Of a DNA stretch of 34,066 nt, positions 6,528 to 15,287 are shown in pieces. The DNA is from Patescibacteria group bacterium (GTDB lineage Bacteria > Patescibacteriota > WWE3 > 0-14-0-20-40-13). Positions within the stretch are counted from its first letter, which is position 1; each line of letters opens with the position of its first letter. Made by a program: the position numbers and the translations under genes. Location of the stretch: positions 67,776 through 101,841 of the forward strand of contig JAHINB010000003.1 of NCBI GenBank assembly GCA_018896215.1, in the 5' to 3' direction. The notes under the pieces were generated by a model. That model did not search any database. It was not told where the DNA came from and saw only the letters and a program-made list of their open reading frames with translations.

Positions 6528-9050
6528 ATGATTGCCCCCGAGATAATAAATCAAAGCTTAGAATATTTTTCTAGATTGGATTCTGCGGAATTACTTGCCA
6601 AACTTAAATCGTCTCCCGAAGGACTTTTGGATTCCGAGGCTAGAAAGCGCTTGGTGTTGTACGGAAAAAACTTAATTAAGCAAGAAAAAAAACACCACCT
6701 GATACTGCAATTTTTGTCTAATTTTAAAAATCCCTTAATTTTGATCCTAATGGTTGTTTCCGTGATCTCAATTATTTTGGGGGATAGATTTCAAGCCAGC
6801 ATCGTGCTTGTTATAGTTGTCATGAGTGTGGCGTTAAACTTTGTTCAAGAGTACAAAGCAAATTTGGCTTCGGAAAAATTAAAAAGCAAGTTGGCTTACA
6901 CAACGGCAATTATAAGAAATGGTGTAAAAAAAGAAATTGCCACAAAAAATGTCTGTTTGGGAGATATTGTGGAGCTTAATGCTGGAGATATGATTCCAGC
7001 CGATTGTCGCATTTTAAAAAGTACAGATGTTTTTGCCAACCAATCTACAATAACTGGAGAGTCATTTCCCGCGGAAAAACATGCCGAGGAACAAAACCCC
7101 AAGGGAAAAAATTCTTTTGAGCTGACAAACATTCTTTTGCACGGTAGCAGTATTATTTCGGGTACAGCGGTTGTTCTTGTCATTAGAACTGGTAGTCGCA
7201 CGGAATTTGGAAAAGTCGCTCTAAATCTTTCCCAAAATGTTACCGAAAACGAGTTTACCAAGGGAATTCTCTCTTTTAGCCTTTTTATTTCTAAAATTAT
7301 TCTTGTTTTTGTCCTTTTTATCTTTTCGTTTACCGCTCTAGTTAAGTTTGACTTTATTAACTCTCTGATGTTTTCTGTGGCAATTGCGGTTGGTCTTACA
7401 CCGGAATTTTTGCCTATGATCATGTCGGTCTGTATGAGCAAGGGGTCACTTAACATGGCAAAAAAGGGCGTCATCGTAAAAAGATTGTCGTCCATTCCAA
7501 CTCTCGGAAGTATGGATGTCTTGTGTACCGACAAAACTGGAACGCTGACTGAAAATAAAATTAAACTCATTAAGTATATCGATCTGGCTGGTAACCATTC
7601 CGAAAAGGTGTTGTTTCACTCTTATTTAAATAGCTTCTTTCAGACGGGAATTAACAATATTATGGACGAGGCGGTCTTAAGTTTTAAAGAAGTTGATATT
7701 GCGGGGTATAAAAAAATAGACGAGATTCCCTTCGATTTTAAAAGAAAGAGAATGACAGTTGTAGTTGAAGATAAAAATAAAAATCACTTTCTTATTACAA
7801 AAGGAGCTCCCGAGGAAATATTTAAACTAGCCAGTAATATTGTAAATACAGCCAATCTTGCGGATAGGTATAAACAACTAAGTAACGAGGGTTTTAGAGT
7901 ACTTGCTGTAGCAATTAAAAAGCAACAAGTTATTAAAGAGAGGTATAGCACAAGCGACGAGTGCGATATGGAGCTCATTGGATATCTGGCATTTTTAGAT
8001 CCGCCCAAAAAAGATGTTACAAGAGTCCTTCGTGATTTGGAAAATCTTGGGATAGAAATAAAGATTATTACTGGTGACAACGAGCTTGTGGCTAGCAGAA
8101 TTTGCCAAGAGGTCGATCTTAAAGTTAAGGGTATTTTATTAGGTTCCGAAATAGATGAGATGTCCGAAGACGCGTTGTTGCAAAAAGTTAAAAACACCAC
8201 AATTTTTGCCGAATTTTTGCCCGAAGATAAAACAAAAATAATTCTAGCTCTTAAAAAAGGTGGTTTTGTTGTGGGTTATTTGGGAGATGGAATAAACGAT
8301 GCCCCTTCCTTAAAAACTGCCGATGTTGGAATATCGGTATCAAACGCCGTAGATATAGCAAGAGAAATGGCAGATATGGTTATGACTGCAAGAGGGTTAA
8401 ATCAGCTAAAAGATGGAGTTTTGGAGGGGCGCAGGACTTTTGGAAATACCATGAAGTATGTCATGATGGGAATAAGTTCCAATTTTGGTAATATGTTTAG
8501 CGTTTTGGGAGCCGTAATTTTTCTGCCTTTTTTGCCTATGCTTCCTATCCAAATTCTATTAAATAATTTAATCTACGAAACCTCGCAAGTTACCATACCG
8601 ACAGACAATGTAGACGAGGAATATCTGAACAAACCAAAAAGATGGGATGTAGGGAATATAAAAAAATTTATGCTGACATTTGGACCCATAAGCTCGCTGT
8701 TTGATTTTATTTCGTTTTTTGCTTTGTATCTATTTTTTAAAAATTCTCCCACGGGTTTTCAAACCGGGTGGTTTATGGAGTCTTTAGCTACACAAACTCT
8801 GGTTATTCATATCATTAGAACCCGAAAAATACCTTTTATTCAAAGTAGAGCAAGCAAGTATCTTATTCTTACGAGTTTAGCTGGAGTTTTAGTTGGATGG
8901 GTAATACCATTTACGCCAATTGGCAGGATTTTTAGCTTTAGCCCTTTGCCTGTCGGGGTTCTGTCAATTTTGATTGTGGTGGTAGTTTGTTATCTTGCTA
9001 CGGTTGAGATTGTAAAAAGATACGCCTTTAAAAGAAGTTTTATTTCGTAA
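6528..9050 (+). CDS. mgtA: Magnesium-translocating P-type ATPase (MgtA/MgtB type)
   Basis: 840 residues from the ATG at 6528, chosen because a TATAAT box lies 6 bases before it. The actuator motif is TGES, the membrane motif is GLTPEFLP, the phosphorylation site is DKTGTLT, and the hinge and nucleotide motifs are ITGDN and GDGINDAPSLK. The C-terminal membrane part is what marks the Mg2+ branch: LLNNLIYETSQVTIPTDNVD, GPISSLFDF, and GWFMESLATQTLVIHIIRT followed by IPFIQSRAS, all close to MgtA/MgtB. The protein imports Mg2+ at the cost of ATP in the cytoplasmic membrane. No Mg2+-sensing leader is possible if the transcript is leaderless, unlike enterobacterial mgtA. Its stop codon lies inside a tandem repeat. 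Confidence 0.93.
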   Translation: MIAPEIINQSLEYFSRLDSAELLAKLKSSPEGLLDSEARKRLVLYGKNLIKQEKKHHLILQFLSNFKNPLILILMVVSVISIILGDRFQASIVLVIVVMSVALNFVQEYKANLASEKLKSKLAYTTAIIRNGVKKEIATKNVCLGDIVELNAGDMIPADCRILKSTDVFANQSTITGESFPAEKHAEEQNPKGKNSFELTNILLHGSSIISGTAVVLVIRTGSRTEFGKVALNLSQNVTENEFTKGILSFSLFISKIILVFVLFIFSFTALVKFDFINSLMFSVAIAVGLTPEFLPMIMSVCMSKGSLNMAKKGVIVKRLSSIPTLGSMDVLCTDKTGTLTENKIKLIKYIDLAGNHSEKVLFHSYLNSFFQTGINNIMDEAVLSFKEVDIAGYKKIDEIPFDFKRKRMTVVVEDKNKNHFLITKGAPEEIFKLASNIVNTANLADRYKQLSNEGFRVLAVAIKKQQVIKERYSTSDECDMELIGYLAFLDPPKKDVTRVLRDLENLGIEIKIITGDNELVASRICQEVDLKVKGILLGSEIDEMSEDALLQKVKNTTIFAEFLPEDKTKIILALKKGGFVVGYLGDGINDAPSLKTADVGISVSNAVDIAREMADMVMTARGLNQLKDGVLEGRRTFGNTMKYVMMGISSNFGNMFSVLGAVIFLPFLPMLPIQILLNNLIYETSQVTIPTDNVDEEYLNKPKRWDVGNIKKFMLTFGPISSLFDFISFFALYLFFKNSPTGFQTGWFMESLATQTLVIHIIRTRKIPFIQSRASKYLILTSLAGVLVGWVIPFTPIGRIFSFSPLPVGVLSILIVVVVCYLATVEIVKRYAFKRSFIS

Positions 9051-9086
9051 GAAACAAACTTGTTTATTTCGTAAGAAACAAACTTG
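9039..9086. repeat. Two perfect 24-bp tandem copies at the end of mgtA
   Basis: The 24-base unit (TTTATTTCGTAA then GAAACAAACTTG) occurs twice without a mismatch and the first bases of a third copy follow. The mgtA stop codon is in copy one. Each unit contains AAACAA and TTGTTT across the junction, an inverted repeat able to form a small hairpin. Confidence 0.85.
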
Positions 9087-9128
9087 TTTATTGAATAAGA
9101 CTACCTTTTCTTCCGCTTTCTCCTGCTG

Positions 9129-9134
9129 TATAGT
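9129..9134 (+). promoter_or_regulatory. Predicted -10 box of rlmN, leaderless spacing
   Basis: TATAGT is followed by six bases and then the ATG at 9141. No -35 box is convincing at 17 bases upstream. Confidence 0.5.
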
Positions 9135-9140
9135 GTGGGT

Positions 9141-10181
9141 ATGGAAAAAACAACGACAAACAGACCTATACAAATTAAAACCCTTCTTAAAGAAAACAAA
9201 GTTAAAGATTTTCAAATTAAATATGTTCTTGATGCAGTGTTTAAAAGGGGCATTTTGGATTTTGAGAAAATTACCACCATCCCCAAAGAAATAAGAAGTC
9301 TTCTAAAAGAAAACATCGTCCCTTTTTCCTTAACAACAGTTTCTCGTTTAAAAGGTCAGCAAACCGAAAAGGTTTTCTTTAAGACGGTAGATGGCAACCC
9401 AGTAGAAAGTGTTTTGATGAGATACCTTAAAAAAAGAGAATCACGATACTCTCTTTGTGTTTCGGTGCAATCAGGCTGTGCCATGGGATGCCAATTTTGT
9501 GCCACGGGAAAAATGGGGTTTATTAAAAATTTAACAGTGGACGAAATTGTAGATCAAATGCTGTATTTTAAAAACCTTGGAAAAGAAGTAGACACAATTT
9601 CTTTTATGGGTATGGGCGAGCCGTTTTTAAATTTGGAAAATGTTCTTAAATCAATTGATATTTTGACGGATCCCGATCTTGTGGGTTTAAGCCCTAAGCG
9701 TATTAATGTTAGTACGGTTGGAATAATTCCTGGAATAAAAGCCCTTACAAAAACTCACCCTAGGGTCAATTTGGCTTTTTCTTTGCACTCACCTTTAAAT
9801 CCACAACGCCGAAGTTTAATGCCAGTCTCCAAAATTCATGCCATAGAAGATGTTTTTGTGGCTCTTGATGAACACATTTGGAAAACCCACAAAAAGGTTT
9901 TTATTTCTTATATTTTGTTAAATGGAGTTAACAATAGCGATCAACACGCCAAAACTTTGGTGCAGCTTATAAAAAATCGTGGCAAATACGCTTACCTTTA
10001 TCATGTAAATTTAATTCGTTGCCACCAAACAGGCGGCTCTTTTGAGGCGCCAAGCCCGCAAAGCGTTGCTTCGTTTATGAATGTTTTGACTGTCAACGGA
10101 ATTGCCTGTTCTTTGCGCAAATCTTTTGGAGAAGACATCGGCGCTGCCTGTGGGCAGTTAGGATTAGCTGCAAAGGCGTAA
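9141..10181 (+). CDS. rlmN: Dual-specificity 23S rRNA/tRNA adenine C2-methyltransferase RlmN
   Basis: 346 residues from the ATG at 9141; a GTG two codons earlier is possible but the -10 box sits 6 bases before the ATG. It is a radical SAM enzyme: CAMGCQFC gives the CxxxCxxC cluster ligands C113, C117 and C120, and GMGEP lies near 158-162. C337 in AACGQLG is the C-terminal cysteine that carries the methyl group in E. coli RlmN. The enzyme methylates A2503 of 23S rRNA and A37 of some tRNAs in the cytoplasm, improving decoding accuracy. Length and all catalytic residues are normal. It lies directly upstream of the RNase P RNA gene, which has its own promoter at the end of rlmN. Confidence 0.95.
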   Translation: MEKTTTNRPIQIKTLLKENKVKDFQIKYVLDAVFKRGILDFEKITTIPKEIRSLLKENIVPFSLTTVSRLKGQQTEKVFFKTVDGNPVESVLMRYLKKRESRYSLCVSVQSGCAMGCQFCATGKMGFIKNLTVDEIVDQMLYFKNLGKEVDTISFMGMGEPFLNLENVLKSIDILTDPDLVGLSPKRINVSTVGIIPGIKALTKTHPRVNLAFSLHSPLNPQRRSLMPVSKIHAIEDVFVALDEHIWKTHKKVFISYILLNGVNNSDQHAKTLVQLIKNRGKYAYLYHVNLIRCHQTGGSFEAPSPQSVASFMNVLTVNGIACSLRKSFGEDIGAACGQLGLAAKA

Positions 10182-10185
10182 TTTG

Positions 10186-10194
10186 TGATAAAAT
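10186..10194 (+). promoter_or_regulatory. Extended -10 promoter of rnpB
   Basis: TGATAAAAT is a TGn-extended -10 box. Five bases follow before the first base of the RNase P P1 helix at 10200. Because the 5' end of this RNA is fixed by its helix, the site calibrates the box-to-start distance in this genome. Confidence 0.65.
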
Positions 10195-10199
10195 CAAGC

Positions 10200-10585
10200 T
10201 TGGCGGGAAGCAGGACCCTTACTCCCGAACTAAATTCGTGGAGAGGAAAGTCCAGACTGCATAAAAGCAAGGGACGGAGTGTAAGCTCCGAGTGGTAACA
10301 CCTGGTGTTCCCATGCCGAAAGGTGTGGGGGACAAATTCTGAATTAACAGAATTTGAGAGCAACAGAGACGACCCTTCGACTAAGCTCAGGGCAGGTCCT
10401 CAAAAACCTACCTTTGAGTATGTTGGAGGTATGAAACGGGCAATCCCACCTGCAGCAATCCACGAAGATACCCTCAAAAGCCAGCTTTGGCAACATGGGT
10501 ACAAAGATGGAGCGTAGATAGATTAGGGTCAATCCCGACCTAAAGTCGCGGACCAACAGAATCTGGCTTATTCGCTTCCCGCCAA
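10200..10585 (+). ncRNA. rnpB: RNase P RNA, bacterial type A
   Basis: The catalytic RNA of RNase P, which trims the 5' leaders of tRNA precursors. About 386 nt. The ends pair as helix P1 (TTGGCGGGAAG with CTTCCCGCCAA). Conserved segments appear in the right order: GAGGAAAGTCC (10243-10253), ACAGAGACGA (10363-10372), GAAACGGGCAA (from 10433), and ACAGAATCTGGCTTA at the 3' side. An insertion-like palindrome of a dispersed repeat family occupies a variable helix region at 10373-10392. No protein is encoded here; frames across it are spurious. Confidence 0.95.
10373..10392. repeat. Dispersed CTTCGAC/GAGCTTAGTCGAA-type repeat inside rnpB
   Basis: CCCTTCGACTAAGCTCAGGG has CCCT/AGGG ends. Its complement reads CTGAGCTTAGTCGAA, one base different from the CTGAGCTTGTCGAA inserted at 32692-32705. 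It falls in a variable helix region of the RNase P RNA, where extra sequence is tolerated. Confidence 0.55.
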
Positions 10586-10593
10586 ATTTACCG

Positions 10594-10602
10594 TGTTAAA
10601 AT
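10594..10602 (+). promoter_or_regulatory. Extended -10 promoter of the GT-C-like gene, leaderless spacing
   Basis: TGTTAAAAT, then six bases (CATCCC), then the ATG at 10609. It begins nine bases after the end of rnpB. Confidence 0.6.
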
Positions 10603-10608
10603 CATCCC

Positions 10609-11979
10609 ATGTCAAAGTACGAGGCAACCCTCTTTTTTTGTTTTGCAGTTTCTCTTTTATTTTTGTTTCTTCTTCCCCACCCCGACAATGATTTTGGTTG
10701 GCACTATAGATGTGGCAAAGATCTAATTGAACTTGGTAAAACTTGTTCCCAAAATAGATATTCTTACTTTCTACCTAACTATATTTGGTCTTACCCAAGT
10801 TTTATTTATGATGTATTAATCTTTGCGACATTTAATAGCTTTGGATTTTTAGGATTAAGTGTAATTGGTAACTTAGTTTTTACTTCTACGATTTTACTTT
10901 TATATTTTTCATCTAAAGCTCCTGCTTTCATCAAAATCTGCCTTTTATATGTGGGAATTTATTTATCTTGGAGTATTTTTTCTCTTGGGTTTAGATCGCA
11001 AATAGTAACACTTCTGCTTTACTCATTGTTTATCTTTGTTTTGACCAAACATCAAAAGAAAGCTTTGTATATTTTGCCTTTCCTATCACTTTTTTGGGCA
11101 AATACCCACGCGGGATTCTTTTTAGGGATAATATTAGTGGCGATTAAACTCCTTTCATCTCAAAAAAATCACTGGAGATATTGGTTTTTGGTTTCGTTGT
11201 TTTGTCTTATAGCAACATTTATTAACCCCTTTTCTTACAAGATTTATCTTGAGGTTCTAAATCACTTTACGACTAATCTTTCGGGACTTATTGCAGAATG
11301 GGTTCCGCCACTAGATTATCAAAGAGTACTTGTTGCAGTATCCTGGCTGATTCTAGTTCTTTTAAATACCTTCTTTAGGAAGAACACATTTAATGTGATT
11401 TTGATATCTTTCCTGGCTGTTTTTGCTGTAATGGCAAGAAGGAACTTGCCACTGTATTTTCTGACCATTCCAGTTTTGATATCAGAGATAGAATGGAGAG
11501 AATGGACAAGACATCCTTTTCCAGTCTTAGGTCTTGGGTTGTATATCTGTTTGTTTACTGTCCTGCTTGCACCAAAAGCAATTACAAAAATTACCAATTT
11601 CTCTCAAAACTACTGCGATGTTGGCTATGTTCATTATCCCTGTAAAGGGGTGGAATTCTTAAGAAACGCTACAGGAAATATTTTTAATACTTACGAATGG
11701 GGCGGATTTTTAATTTGGAAATTACCCAATTTAAAAGTATTTGTGGATGGAAGAATGCCAGCGTGGAAGGGGGAAAATAATGAGAGTCCTTATACCTCGT
11801 GGCTTAACATTTTGCAGGCGCAGGAAGGTTGGGATAAAAAACTTAAAGCATTAGATACAAAATATATTTTTATCTCCGAAGGAACATTCTTGGATCTAGA
11901 GTTAAAAGATAATCCCAGTAAGTTTGGCTATAAGGAGCAATTTCGTGAGGGCGGATCCGTTATCTACGGGGCTATTTGA
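10609..11979 (+). CDS. Multi-pass membrane protein, GT-C glycosyltransferase-like
   Basis: 456 residues with about ten hydrophobic helices up to residue ~330 and a soluble C-terminal domain. The first loop after helix 1 has HPDNDFGWHYR with D26, D28 and H32, placed like the acidic loop residues of GT-C enzymes that use lipid-linked sugars. The C-terminal part contains NTYEWGGFLIWKLPNLKVFVDGR, here split for clarity as NTYEWGGFLIW and KVFVDGR, a pattern seen in uncharacterised bacterial membrane proteins of this kind. A role in transferring a sugar from a polyprenyl carrier at the cell surface is inferred, not shown. The 3' end overlaps the convergent aminopeptidase gene by 16 bases. Start supported by the upstream -10 box. 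Confidence 0.7.
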   Translation: MSKYEATLFFCFAVSLLFLFLLPHPDNDFGWHYRCGKDLIELGKTCSQNRYSYFLPNYIWSYPSFIYDVLIFATFNSFGFLGLSVIGNLVFTSTILLLYFSSKAPAFIKICLLYVGIYLSWSIFSLGFRSQIVTLLLYSLFIFVLTKHQKKALYILPFLSLFWANTHAGFFLGIILVAIKLLSSQKNHWRYWFLVSLFCLIATFINPFSYKIYLEVLNHFTTNLSGLIAEWVPPLDYQRVLVAVSWLILVLLNTFFRKNTFNVILISFLAVFAVMARRNLPLYFLTIPVLISEIEWREWTRHPFPVLGLGLYICLFTVLLAPKAITKITNFSQNYCDVGYVHYPCKGVEFLRNATGNIFNTYEWGGFLIWKLPNLKVFVDGRMPAWKGENNESPYTSWLNILQAQEGWDKKLKALDTKYIFISEGTFLDLELKDNPSKFGYKEQFREGGSVIYGAI

Positions 11980-13061
11980 CCGTCTATTAAAATTTTCTTG
12001 CCATCTACTTCCACAAAAGATCCTTTAATTCTGGTGTCTTTAATTAAATCCCAATGAATGGCTGATTCGTTTCCGTTTGTGGGTGCCCCGCCCAGCTTTT
12101 CTTTATAAGACCTTCCAAGAGCCAAATGGACTGTACCGCCAATTTTTTCGTCAAAAAGCGTATTTTTCATCCCCCGTTTTATGTTGTAATTTGCTCCTAT
12201 GGCAAATTCTCCAACTCTAAGCGCCCCTTCGTCAGTTTGTAAAATTTTGTGTAAATGCGCCTCACCTTTTTCTGCTTTTGCCTCTACAACTTTTCCCTTC
12301 TTAAATTCGAGATACACTCCCCCCATCTCGTGATTCAGGTATTCCGTTGGAAATTCAAAATAAACTTTCCCGTTAAGGGAATTTTTTATTGGCGCTAAAA
12401 ACACTTCGCCATCGGGAATGTTTCTTTGCCCAAAGCAGGCGCATGACAACCTTTCTTTTGCCGAAAGGGTCAAATCTGTATTTTTCCCAACAACGCGAAT
12501 TTTGTTGGCATCATCCAAAATCTTTTTTAGACCTAAAAGCTGTTTTTCCATTTTTTTATAATCTACAATGCAAGAGTCAAAGTAAAAGTCGGTTAAAAAA
12601 TCCAGCGAAACCCCAGCTTGTTGTGCCATGGAATAGGAGGGAAACTCGGTTAAAACCCAGCGATCTGAATCCACAATTTCATCGGATAGGGGTCTTAAGA
12701 GTTTGGTTCTTGTTGTAATAATTTTAGGGTCAATTTGGCTTAATTCTTTGGAGTTATCCTCGGAAAAAATTCGGACATAGGCGTCCGCCCAATTTATTTT
12801 TGCTTTAATAACCTCTTTTGGAATGTAACTAAGTTGCCAGTTGTTTGCCAAACGGTAAAAGTTGTAGTTAAGTCCAGAAATGGAAGACTCGTCCATTAAG
12901 GGGTAAGCACCCACCTTTAATGCTTCTATAAACACGGCTTTAGCTAGCAAAAAAGCATGGGGGTTGGAAACAGTAATCAACACCTTTTCTTTGGGTTTAA
13001 TCCTAAGCGAATGATTAACAATTATTTTTGCCAGCGCTTCCTCGCGACTTTGGTGTTTCAT
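11964..13061 (-). CDS. Metallo-aminopeptidase, M29 family (AmpS/AmpT type)
   Basis: 365 residues, somewhat shorter than the ~410 of characterised members. The C-terminal metal site is complete by comparison with AmpS/AmpT: Glu219 in IPDGEVF, Glu285 in GEFAIG, His312 in VHLALGRSY, Tyr319, His336 and Asp338 in IHWD. These enzymes are cytoplasmic dimers with two metal ions that remove N-terminal residues from peptides, which fits amino-acid salvage in an organism with poor biosynthesis. There is no signal peptide. It overlaps the convergent GT-C-like gene by 16 bases at the 3' end. The TGATAAAAT box ends 6 bases before the ATG, supporting the start. Confidence 0.92.
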   Translation of the reverse strand: MKHQSREEALAKIIVNHSLRIKPKEKVLITVSNPHAFLLAKAVFIEALKVGAYPLMDESSISGLNYNFYRLANNWQLSYIPKEVIKAKINWADAYVRIFSEDNSKELSQIDPKIITTRTKLLRPLSDEIVDSDRWVLTEFPSYSMAQQAGVSLDFLTDFYFDSCIVDYKKMEKQLLGLKKILDDANKIRVVGKNTDLTLSAKERLSCACFGQRNIPDGEVFLAPIKNSLNGKVYFEFPTEYLNHEMGGVYLEFKKGKVVEAKAEKGEAHLHKILQTDEGALRVGEFAIGANYNIKRGMKNTLFDEKIGGTVHLALGRSYKEKLGGAPTNGNESAIHWDLIKDTRIKGSFVEVDGKKILIDGQIAP

Positions 13062-13067
13062 GGGGGT

Positions 13068-13076
13068 ATTTTATCA
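13068..13076 (-). promoter_or_regulatory. Extended -10 promoter of the M29 aminopeptidase gene, leaderless spacing
   Basis: TGATAAAAT on the minus strand, six bases (ACCCCC), then ATG at 13061. The box is identical to that of rnpB. Confidence 0.6.
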
Positions 13077-13115
13077 GATTGGCAAAAAACTGTAGACTAA
13101 AAGACTATCTTTGTG

Positions 13116-13121
13116 TATTAT
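13116..13121 (+). promoter_or_regulatory. Predicted -10 box of the DsbA-like gene
   Basis: TATTAT, seven bases, then the ATG at 13129. The box argues against the longer frame that opens with a TTG at 13111, since that codon would lie upstream of the transcription start. Confidence 0.5.
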
Positions 13122-13128
13122 TCACCCT

Positions 13129-13986
13129 ATGTCAGAAGAACAAACACCCAAAGCCCCCCGTTCTGGTTCTAATTATTTAACCCCTATGGCAATTTTAATG
13201 GCGGGAATTTTAATTGCGGTTGCGGTAGTAGTAAAAGACAACTCGCAAATTTTGGGTCTAAAATCACCTGAACCCCAAACTACAGAGACAGCGGTTGCTC
13301 AAAATCCCGCGCCTTCCGCTCCAAAGCCACTTCCGGCATTATTTGCGGATGTAGATTTAGGTACAAGCGCAATTGAGGGGAATAAAGATGCGCCAGTAAC
13401 CATGGTCGAAGTCTCCGATTACGAATGTCCTTATTGCAAAAGACACGCTCTTACAGGAGCCGGACCAGAAATTAAATCCAAATATATTGATACTGGTCAA
13501 ATAAAGTTGGCTTTTATTAATTATCCCTTGTCTTTTCATGATCCAGCGGCAACCAAAGAAGCCGAAACAGCCGAATGCGTAAGAGCGCAGGGTGGGGATG
13601 CAGCATTTTTTAAATTCTATACCAAATTGTTTGAGACCTCTGCTGGAAATGGTGCGGGAATAGAGGATGTAAAACTTTACGATTTGGCAACCCAAGTTGG
13701 GGTTAATTCTACCGCTGTCAAATCGTGTGTAACTGCAGGTACTAAAAAGGAATCCGTTGCAGAGGATCTTGCCAAAATAAACACTATTGACCAAAATCTG
13801 CGTACTCAAGTTGCCGATCTGATAGCCAAAGGTGAAGTAGACTCTTCTTGGGCGGATCAGGTAGGAATTGGAACGCCAACATTTTTTGTAGGAAAATCAT
13901 CTGATACTGGAACAATTAAAGGAGAGTGGATTTCTGGAGCCCAGCCAATTAGTGAGTTTGATAAGGTCATAGAAAAATATCTTTAG
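13129..13986 (+). CDS. Membrane-anchored DsbA-like thiol oxidoreductase
   Basis: 285 residues from the ATG at 13129. Residues about 17-36 form a signal-anchor helix, followed by a Pro/Ala/Thr-rich linker and a thioredoxin-fold domain. The active site is CPYC (C100, C103) within SDYECPYCKRH, and the late cis-Pro loop is IGTPTFFVG. This matches the DsbA/thioredoxin_4 group that makes or rearranges disulfides in exported proteins. Two further cysteines (in AECVRA and KSCVTA) may form a structural pair. The downstream glycosidase-like gene starts at the very next base, so the two are one unit, and that secreted enzyme also contains cysteines. Its redox partner is not adjacent; VKOR or DsbB is not seen here. 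Confidence 0.9.
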   Translation: MSEEQTPKAPRSGSNYLTPMAILMAGILIAVAVVVKDNSQILGLKSPEPQTTETAVAQNPAPSAPKPLPALFADVDLGTSAIEGNKDAPVTMVEVSDYECPYCKRHALTGAGPEIKSKYIDTGQIKLAFINYPLSFHDPAATKEAETAECVRAQGGDAAFFKFYTKLFETSAGNGAGIEDVKLYDLATQVGVNSTAVKSCVTAGTKKESVAEDLAKINTIDQNLRTQVADLIAKGEVDSSWADQVGIGTPTFFVGKSSDTGTIKGEWISGAQPISEFDKVIEKYL

Positions 13987-15186
13987 GTGAAGCTAGATAT
14001 TAAGGCACCCTTTATTGTATTTTCCATTTTTATTGCTCTTGGAAGTTGGTTTGCCTATGCAAACCGCGGTTTTTTGTACTCTAAAATTCCCTCAATTACA
14101 ATTTTTGGCAGACCTATTTATGTAAAAAGTTTAAATGTTTTAAACTTACCTTCTGGTGATTACAAAACTCCCTGCGTAGAAAAACCCTTTAAATACAATA
14201 ATAATTTGGGAGAGATACAAAAAAACATTGGTTATCAAAATAACAAATTTGGTCTTTATATCTATGCCGAAGAAGATTATGTAATCTATGCTTCTGACTT
14301 GGTAAATTCCAATGGTGGGGATTGGGGGTATGTTTTAATTCCGATTAATGTTAAAGATTACGAATCTCAAAAATGGAATAAAATTTTTGCGCTTTTGGAA
14401 AAATATCACCTTATTCCAATTATGCAATTATGGGATTTAACTAAAAAAGAAGAGAAAGAGCAAATTTACCAATCAGCCTACTTTTTAAATTCCCTTAAAT
14501 GGCCAATAAGACAGCGATTCGTAAGTGTTTATAACGAACCTAATGACGATAAATTTTGGCGGGATAGAGCAGATCCCGTTACTTACGCAGAAATTTTACG
14601 AGACACCATAAGAGTGTTTAAATCGGTAAACCCCAATTTTTTTATGCTTAATGGGGCATTTAATGCTTCGGCGCGTGGTGGGGATGGATACATGGACGAA
14701 GAAGCGTTTTTAATTGAAATGGACAAGACAGTTCAGGATATTTTTAAAATGCTTGATGGTTGGGCGTCTCATCCCTACCCCCAGCCAAACTTTACAGGAA
14801 GTCCCCAAGGGTGGGGGAGAGATAGTGTGCGGGCTTATGAGTGGGAGCTTGGGATTTTGGAGAAAAATTTTGGGGTCAAAAACCTGCCTATTTTTATTAC
14901 CGAGGCCGGTTGGCCCCATCAAGAAGGCGAAGATGTAGATAAACGCTATCTTGATCAAGAAACTGTGGCAAATTATTATAAGACGGCTTTTGAAAATGTA
15001 TGGCTACCGGACGATCGAATTGTTGCCGTAACACCGTTTACTATTAAATATCCTCCCCCCGACGATCACTTTTCGTGGCTTGATGCTGATGAAAAGCCTT
15101 ATTTGCAGTATAAAGTTATTCAATCCCTGCCAAAAACAGCAGGTCTCCCGCCTTTTGTGATAGAAAGAGGGGAAGCCTGCGACTAA
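13987..15186 (+). CDS. Exported clan GH-A glycoside-hydrolase-like protein
   Basis: 399 residues starting at GTG immediately after the DsbA-like stop codon. Residues about 7-25 form a signal anchor. The rest looks like a (beta/alpha)8 barrel of clan GH-A: VYNEPND with Glu184 is the expected acid/base, and FITEAGWP with Glu306 the nucleophile. Aromatic and polar residues around SHPYPQP and the HFSW loop fit a sugar-binding cleft. Such enzymes cut beta-linked glycans with retention. The family number (GH5, GH39 or a neighbour) and the substrate cannot be assigned by eye. It could act on the cell's own surface glycans or on those of a host. A related protein is encoded at 21530. Confidence 0.78.
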   Translation: MKLDIKAPFIVFSIFIALGSWFAYANRGFLYSKIPSITIFGRPIYVKSLNVLNLPSGDYKTPCVEKPFKYNNNLGEIQKNIGYQNNKFGLYIYAEEDYVIYASDLVNSNGGDWGYVLIPINVKDYESQKWNKIFALLEKYHLIPIMQLWDLTKKEEKEQIYQSAYFLNSLKWPIRQRFVSVYNEPNDDKFWRDRADPVTYAEILRDTIRVFKSVNPNFFMLNGAFNASARGGDGYMDEEAFLIEMDKTVQDIFKMLDGWASHPYPQPNFTGSPQGWGRDSVRAYEWELGILEKNFGVKNLPIFITEAGWPHQEGEDVDKRYLDQETVANYYKTAFENVWLPDDRIVAVTPFTIKYPPPDDHFSWLDADEKPYLQYKVIQSLPKTAGLPPFVIERGEACD

Positions 15187-15212
15187 AGAAATGTTGATTT
15201 ATCAGCCACCTT

Positions 15213-15237
15213 TTCTTCCACTTCGGAGGTGGAAGAA
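15213..15237. repeat. TTCGG-loop hairpin between convergent genes
   Basis: TTCTTCCAC pairs with GTGGAAGAA, extended by a G-T and a T-A pair around a CGG loop. It lies between the ends of the glycosidase gene and infB, where a two-way terminator would be expected, but has no T-run on either strand. Two relatives occur at 30684 and 30742. Confidence 0.6.
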
Positions 15238-15287
15238 ACTCAACAGGGAAGATACTAAAAATTGGATTTTGAAAATTGGAATTTCGC

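Noticed and set aside
6896-7570. 224-residue frame antisense to mgtA
   Set aside because: It is a shadow of a strongly conserved gene with all P-type ATPase motifs on the other strand.
9039-9096. CRISPR-like array
   Set aside because: Two repeats sit back to back with no spacers, and no cas gene is present. It is a simple tandem repeat.
10305-10556. Short open frames on both strands across the RNase P gene
   Set aside because: They overlap the structured RNA and have no protein-like features.
10609-11979. Use of UGA as glycine (genetic code 25), as in some Patescibacteria
   Set aside because: UGA ends this gene at a sensible point and in-frame UGA codons do not appear in conserved proteins such as DnaG, RpoD or IF-2.
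13111-13128. TTG start six codons upstream for the DsbA-like protein
   Set aside because: The -10 box overlaps these codons, so they would not be transcribed from that promoter.
15213-15237. Bidirectional intrinsic terminator between convergent genes
   Set aside because: The stem is good but neither strand has a T-run after it. I list it as a repeat hairpin only.
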